From NCBI GenBank assembly GCA_963457665.1, contig OY735202.1:46996401-47060400 (forward strand): 64,000 bases of DNA, given 5' to 3'. Below are positions 39,901 through 47,962 of this stretch, one piece after another. The notes beneath the pieces are model-generated. The model had not been told where the DNA came from. It did not search any database and worked only from the letters and a program-made list of their open reading frames with translations. How positions within the stretch are numbered: position 1 is the stretch's first letter; each line of letters begins with the position of its first letter. A program made the position numbers and the translations under genes. The stretch comes from Thysanoteuthis rhombus (Eukaryota > Mollusca > Cephalopoda > Oegopsida > Thysanoteuthidae).

Positions 39901-42096
39901 GCGAAAAAGCTCGACAAATAGGTGCTGTACGAGTTAAATGGAAATCTAAAAGAAAGGCGTTATGACACCTTCTCTGCCCTTCTGTTGCACCACGAAAACG
40001 ATTCATTTATTGGTCATAATGTGACATGTGACGGAAAATGGATTCTGAACAACAACGACGAAGGTGAAACACCAAAATACTTCCCCAAATCAAACCTGCA
40101 TTGAAAGAAGATCATGATTACTGTTTGGTGGTCGGCAACTGGGATCATCCACTCCACCTTCTGGAAGCCTGGAAAACCATCATAACAAAGAAGGAAAACG
40201 ACAAAATATTCCAAGATCTGCAACATTTACCTCAAATATTGGTCGATCAAGAACAACCAATTCTTTTCCATAACAATTCCTGACCGCATGTTATGCGAAT
40301 GACCCTCTAGAAAACTGAACGAATTAGACTACGAAACCCTACCTCAACTGATAACAGCAGCTGAAAACGCATTTGAAGAATTCATTGGTTTCAGGACCTC
40401 AGAATTTTATGCTTCCTCCCCCCCAAATTGACCTGTTTATAGTTGATAAATATGTGTAGATTCTGAAGGTTCTTATTTCGATTTATTTTCTAAGCTAAGA
40501 TATACTGCTTTAAATTCTATGGTGAGAAAACGCACTTATTTTTTTAAATAACCCAATAGTTGTACATATCCTCTAAATCAGGATATAATTTTAGTATCAT
40601 TTACATAATACACATATCATTTCCTTTTGGTTATCCAGAAAGGTGTCTTTATACAATGAAATTTGAATCGCCATTTATCACATTGGTTATTATGACGTTT
40701 TCATATCTTATCACAAAACAGAAAACTTCCTGGATAATTAAAATTAAATATTTTTCTGGACATCGTATTGTAATAGGACTAACAGAAATAACCGGCATTG
40801 CCTGGATTTTCAAATGCCTAAAATAAATACAGTCATATACTTAGCATCATCATCATTAACAACAACAGCCCCAGCAGCTCTCTAACGTCCGTCGTTGGAC
40901 ATAGATAATCCTCAAGATTCACCAGCCCTCTCGATCGTTGGCGTCGCTGCGCCAATCTTTTCCAAACTTGTCACACTATTATATTTTTACCGGCCATAAT
41001 TTCGCACATGATCTCTGGGGATCCACGTTGTAGGCCTCAATGTCCAGCAGTTGCCTGACATTCTTGTAACATGGCCCGTCCATTACCAATTTATTTTTCG
41101 AATGGACTTTATATTTCCGATTCCTGTTTCTTCTCTCACATGTTATACTGTCTTCTGATCTCTCCATGCGATGCCGAATACGACCTTCTCTTGTGCACGT
41201 TGCAAGATTCCTTATCCCTGGTAAATGTAATGCTCTTCTTTCTTTTGCTGATGTTGATGTGAAGAACAACTCTCTTGCCTCCCTCATTCAGTTCATCGAA
41301 CATTATCTCATGTTCATGAAGGTTCTCGACACCGAGCAAAATATCTGCAAATCAGTGGATACTTCGGTATTCGTCATTTATCCAGATTCTTTTATTAGCC
41401 CAAGGAAGAAAACTTCCTTGATAACCAAAATCAAAAATATATATCATCATCAGTCTTTTAACGTCCGTCCTTTCACATAGACCTTCCTTAGGATTTGGCA
41501 CACTTCGCTATCGTGGGCAACGGAGTCAGTACTTTCTGAATTTGTTTAGCTTGTCTCTCCATCTAATACTCTGCTGGCCTCGGTTGCGCATGTGATCTCT
41601 AGGGAACCATGGCCAGAGTCACGATGTCTATTGGTTGTCCAATATTCTCTCGACATGGGCAGCCCATTGCCATTTTGTTTTAAAAATGGATTTTATGATG
41701 TCCCTAACTCCTGTCTTCTCTGGGTGTATTGTACTGTCTAGTGGTCTCTCCATGTGAGGTTGAGCATGATTCTTTCATGTGTATGTTGCATGGTTCATAA
41801 TTTACGGGTTTGTCTCTTGGCTAGGTTCCATCTACATTATAGCTAAGTTTCAAACATGGTAGAATTCTGTGTGTTATATTGTGAGTGTAATTGATTAAAA
41901 CGTTCACAGTGTTGGAAGAATAGCATTCAGCAAATATATATGTATATCCAACAAGAATTGAATAAAAATCCATAGACTTTGGACAATGAGTTACACGCAT
42001 GCTCGAAATTCCTGAAAAAACTTTGCATGCCACGCTACTATGAATTGATATAATACACTATCGAAATGCCGATAGAATTCTTCTACTAACAATACT

Positions 42097-42185
<89 letters not shown>

Positions 42186-42343
42186 CATCGTCACTTGAAT
42201 CTACAACCCATGGACTTTCGACATTAAAATACACATATAATTGGATTTTCTTTGTAAAATGCGTTTTTCGTTGTACCTTTTCGAACTCAACAGATACAAA
42301 TTTGCAAGATATGCCGTTGGAAGGCTGTTGAAAAAGATCCTAA

Positions 42344-42418
<75 letters not shown>

Positions 42419-42929
42419 TGTGGATTCGCAACACAAATTAGCTCACGTTTCTGCCCTCTTAGGGCCTCATAGGGCCATTACATTTCAGAAGTTGCTTTAT
42501 ATTATTGATATATAATTATATCATATTATACTGTTAGCCTGATTTGTACCACATATACTATATATATATATATATATGTATATAAGGAAATAAATCAACA
42601 ATCCGTACATAGTTAATTATGAGGTACACATGTACATGAAATTTCTTCGAAAGATGCTAAATATCTATGCTCCAATTTTTGGTTGCATCTTCTCATTCCT
42701 ATCAGATACAGATTGACATAAAGCACCTTTGGAAAGCTGATAAAACTCTCTTTTTAACAATGTATATACATATATGTATATTATCAACAATCTGTAGAAT
42801 TTGGACAATGAGGTACAAGTATACTTGTAATTTCTTAGAAAAATGCTAAATAACTTGCTTCACGTTTTCGGCTGTAATTTTTCATACCCAACAGATACCA
42901 ATTGACATGATACAGTGTTTCAACAATAT

Positions 42930-43026
<97 letters not shown>

Positions 43027-43619
43027 CAGACCTGCTTCTTCTGTAAAAAATGATCAGCTCGTCAATACCTTTCCAATGATGTATTATCATTTTGGTGTTA
43101 TAAAAATGTTTAGCCTATGGAAAACCGGAGCTTAATTTCACTCGATGTCCAAATTTGATAAACGGGATAAAAAAAATGCCAGACGTGTTTTTCACAGACT
43201 TCAGTATACCAACTAACAGAATCAATGAAAAAATTGCTTTAGACAGATTATACACACAGGAGCCACGTATTGGGGAATAGCTAATCATCACTAATACTGT
43301 ACTTCTGCTTTCCTTTCTGTCGGTCACAAGCACAAAATTTAATTGTAAATTGAACTCCCACTCAGTAAAACTTTTCTAGGGATATTTTAGGAAAAAAAAA
43401 AAACAACTGTTTTTTTCTACTCACAACAAGGTGTAATGTTTAAACGCCAAGTATTTCGTTGGTATGGCCTGTACGTATGATATATATATAACCAGCTAGA
43501 CAGCCAGACAAACTGGAAACTGAAGAGATCTATGTTGACAGTTTCGGATGACAGTTTCTATCTATTCTAATGGAGAGAGAGAAAGGCACGAAAGAGGGAA
43601 GGAATGAAGAAAGAAAGAC

Positions 43620-43654
<35 letters not shown>

Positions 43655-46600
43655 AAAAAAAACAACGTCAACTTTACTTGTATCACCTGCCACCCTAAAA
43701 AAGTATGATGTTTTATTCTAAGGGATCCATACCCAAAACTGTATCTCCACATTGCTTCAAGCATTCCTGAACCCTGAAACATCCCAAGCAGGGCTAAGAC
43801 AATTTCTAGCATCATCAGCGGTAAAGTCGACCTCATATCATCATCTCAATCACCGTGTCATCATCGTCATCATCAGTCTTTTATCGTCCGACGTATGAAA
43901 TAAACCTTTCCCAGGATTCGCTACCACTCTCTATCATGGGCATTGCTGAGCCAAAAATTTATGGACTTTATGTGTTGTTCAGATGCTCGTCTCTCCATCT
44001 TGTATTCTACTGGATTCGATTTTGCATGTGATATCTAGGGATCCATGCTGTGAGCCGTGATGTCCATCGATTGTCTGCCATTCTTGCAAAATGACCGGCT
44101 TATTGCCATTCGAGTTTTCTGATGGATTCTATGATGTCCTGGACTCCTGACTTTTTCCCTAATATGTTGTGCTGTCTTGTGATCTATCCATGTGAGGTTG
44201 AACGTGTTTCTTTCGTGTGCACATTGCATGGTGTCAGCTCCATAGGAAACCATCGTGAGGATACATTGATTTTATATACATCTTTTTAGGACATGGGATA
44301 TTTTGTTCTTGAAGGTTGGGCTTGCTGTGCCGAAGACTTGACATCCTAGAGTGTTTTTTGCTTTATTTCTTCTCCTTTTGAGGATTTCAGGGAGATTCGT
44401 TGTCCTAGGTAGATCTAGTGGTCTACTTTCTCCAGTGACCAAATAAAATGACAAAATATTTCGAAGCCTCAAAATAACGGGCCAGTTTACAACTGCATTT
44501 ACATTGTGAATAGAACCAACCTCGTAAAATATAAAAAAAAGTATTTTTTGTATAAACTAACTGACTCCATGAAGATTTTTAGGGTCTAATGGATTCAAAG
44601 CACAAATAATAGCCGGCGAAAAAAAATAACTATTTTTCTTCGACTTGTTAAACCAATGTGATTCTTGACCAAAACCAGACATAGTTCTACCATACTTCAC
44701 CAATTTCCTCTGCAGGAGATTCTCGTTTACTGATTTTCTTCGGTCATGTTTTGTGCCTTTGAAGCTTTTTTCAAATTTCCATCAGGTGCATATTTCCAAG
44801 ACCGAAGATTGCAGAAGTTTTAAGCATGAAGAAATGTGTTCTAGGATGACAGCTAGCATAGATCTGTCGGACTCTTCCACGCTGAGCATTTTAGCAGGTC
44901 GTTTTTGATTACCTTCTTCCCCGATGAAGATATCGGCCATGCCGTTTCCCAATGATAGCTGCATAATGAAGATCACGTCTGTATCTTCAGCTATGACTGT
45001 GACATCGTGACCATTGTGAGCAGATTCCAGTGTGCTCGATACAGTCATAGTGTCTGCATCATCCTTACTTATCCTGACACCATGACCAATATTCAAAAGC
45101 CTAATGAGTTGTGTCTTGTTCTGGTCGTTGGCAAAGAACAACTCTAGATCTTAATGTGCTTGTTTGCTTTCAGAGATCACAAGATCAGCCGATACTTTTC
45201 CCTCCTGACAACGTACATGCTTTTGATCCTTAGTCGAGTGCTCATATTCCATACTTTGATATGAAAAAGGAACTGTACTGCTCCATGAACACAGCATATG
45301 AGGAATTCCTTGGATGTCATGCAGCAGCCAATCACCGTAAATCATAATCATAAATAAGGGTGGAAAAACGGTACCATAATGTTATTCAGCTCCTTTCTGT
45401 TATTCTCACAAATTCCAACTTGTCTATTTCCTTCATGAAGGAGTCCTTGAATATAGAAATGAGAACTGATGTCATCTCTCATGAAAAATAGGCCGTGATG
45501 TCCTTATATTTTTGTTGTGTCAAAGCTGTTCAATGGAAGAAATGAATAGAAGATTCAATTTGAGCCGTTCGTCAAATTTTACCACCAGCTTCAGTGTATC
45601 AATCATCTGTCACCTCCTCATTGTGGCACTTACAATGGACTGTCTAATATGTCTAAACGTTCCTGCATCTCATTTCCAACAGCATCGTAAATGGAATTAG
45701 ATGAAATTGTAGATAATGGCACGTATGAAGCCGCTACAAGTATTATCTCTTGAGCTAAGATCTATGATAGATGGAATCAGCGTATTTGATTTGCTCCTTA
45801 GTTCTCCATCTTGTGATCTGGAGATTACGGCATTAAACTCGACTATTTTGGTGTTGGTTGTCTTGTCTCATTGAAAAGCGATGCAGACTGACAGACAAAT
45901 TTCATGCAGACGTTTGATAAAAACCTTTTTGCAGAAATGATGTTTCGCCACTAGGCTTTTCGCCGACGGACGTTTTTGTTGAAAACTATTTTTGTTGAAG
46001 GAATATTTACATTTTAATCTTTTTTTCACGTATGAATCTGCATGTTTATAGGCTCAAATACGAATATTTCATATTGCAAAAAAGCTCCCCAAAACAAAGT
46101 AAATTCAAGTTGATTCAAAGTAAATTTATGCTATTTTTCAATTTCCCTTTGGTTGTTGGCTTTTATCCATTCACCATTTAGTGGTTAAAAAACAAACAAA
46201 AAACCCAATGAAAGTTCTCGAAAATAATTTTGTTTCACATCTTGAACAAAATTGGAAGAATAGAGTGATAAAAAATATAATTAAATTGAATTTTGGGAAT
46301 GATTATAAATACTCCAGCAAATATCGACACCGTATTTTCGAAAACGCTTTCAATTAAAATCTAAAAGAAATTTGACTTCAAGTTTTTTCTTGGCTTTGCT
46401 AGGAAGGGAAAAGAGCCCACATTTCTGTCTAAATAGACATTACAATAAATTAATAAGTAGAATGTGACCGTTGAGTTTAATGCTTCGCCGTCGATGATCA
46501 TTGATAGTAATTTTTTAAGCAAGTCATTGAAACTTTCATATCCATTTTTTCCTTTAATGTAGACTTTCTGCAGAAATATCCTTTTTATCATTCCAATACT

Positions 46601-47885
46601 AAGAGTTACGTAAGCATTACAAAAATAATGATTCATTAAATCAAGCTTAGTATTAGAGACGAGAATGAATTAAATTAAATATTATAAAGGGAAACACAAT
46701 CGGACGGATTTATTGATATATATATATATATATATGTATATATTTTTTTTTCATACAACTTTTCCCACCCAAAACAAAATAACAAAAACGAAACCAATTC
46801 ATACGCTCTGATATCAACAAATGAATTGTTTATCACTTCTCAACTTCTAATCTAACATCATCATTTCTTGAGTACAACGAAAGCAAAATTGGATATACAA
46901 GAAGTCAGGAAATATAGATGATGATAACTGATTACTCTGCTCACCGATAAAAGTGAATAAAAAGCATAGATTTTGAAACATCTTACTTAACAATTAATGT
47001 TTGTTTGTCAACAGAAGTCAGCTGTCTCATGTACTGGTTGACAACATCACGTTCAGTCAACAGATATCCAGACCTAAATATCAATCTAGTATTGAATTGG
47101 TATATTTTGAATCAAATACTAAAGATTACCTTTCACATTCGATATGATAAATAGGAAAGGTCTGTTCCAAGCGTTGCTCGAACCACTGAAACCATTCTTT
47201 ATGACGATTTTGTTGTCACCGCAACATTCCGACCGATCTTCAGACGTACCAGCCGTAAGCAAAGAGAAGGGGCTATCTTTCCGGAAAACGGTGACAAATA
47301 TATCGACCGATTCAGCTCATTTCCAGCAAGGTGTGCCACACAAGCAAATTAATTCCTAGTAACCTGTGTTATGCAGTATATTCCATATTTCTTTCTTTCT
47401 CTGTTTTCACTTGTCTCTTCACGAATCAATTATGATATTGAAGACAAATAAAAGAAAAATATGCTCACTAAGGACGTGGTATGAAAATATTTGCTTAACG
47501 GAAGAAGTCTAAATATCCCCGCGTATAAACTATGGAATAACTTGTATTTCACGTGCATTTTGTATTGGAGAAAAAATATATTACGAGCACAAGGTTAGCA
47601 TGTGAAGTAATGCAGAGTTTATTGTAAGGTACCTTTACGCGAACATGTGGTTAGAGACAACATTTAATAGTTCCCTCGATGCTTGCTTTTTGGGACCACT
47701 CAGGCATTAAGGATTAATCCAGACCCAACACTTTAATTGCCATAGGGAGTTACATCCTTGAATATCTGGTCTCCCAGAGTTAGTCATGATTTTTATATCA
47801 ACCCTGCCACTAATGCCTGTAAACTGAAACTTAATACCGTTATTCACTTTTAAAGGGACGCAACTCATATCAGGACAAGAGAAAG

Positions 47886-47962
<77 letters not shown>

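Noticed and set aside
46361-46636. 91-codon minus-strand open frame in intron 1
   Set aside because: No domain and no flanking splice sites consistent with the transporter. It reads as chance open sequence in AT-rich DNA.
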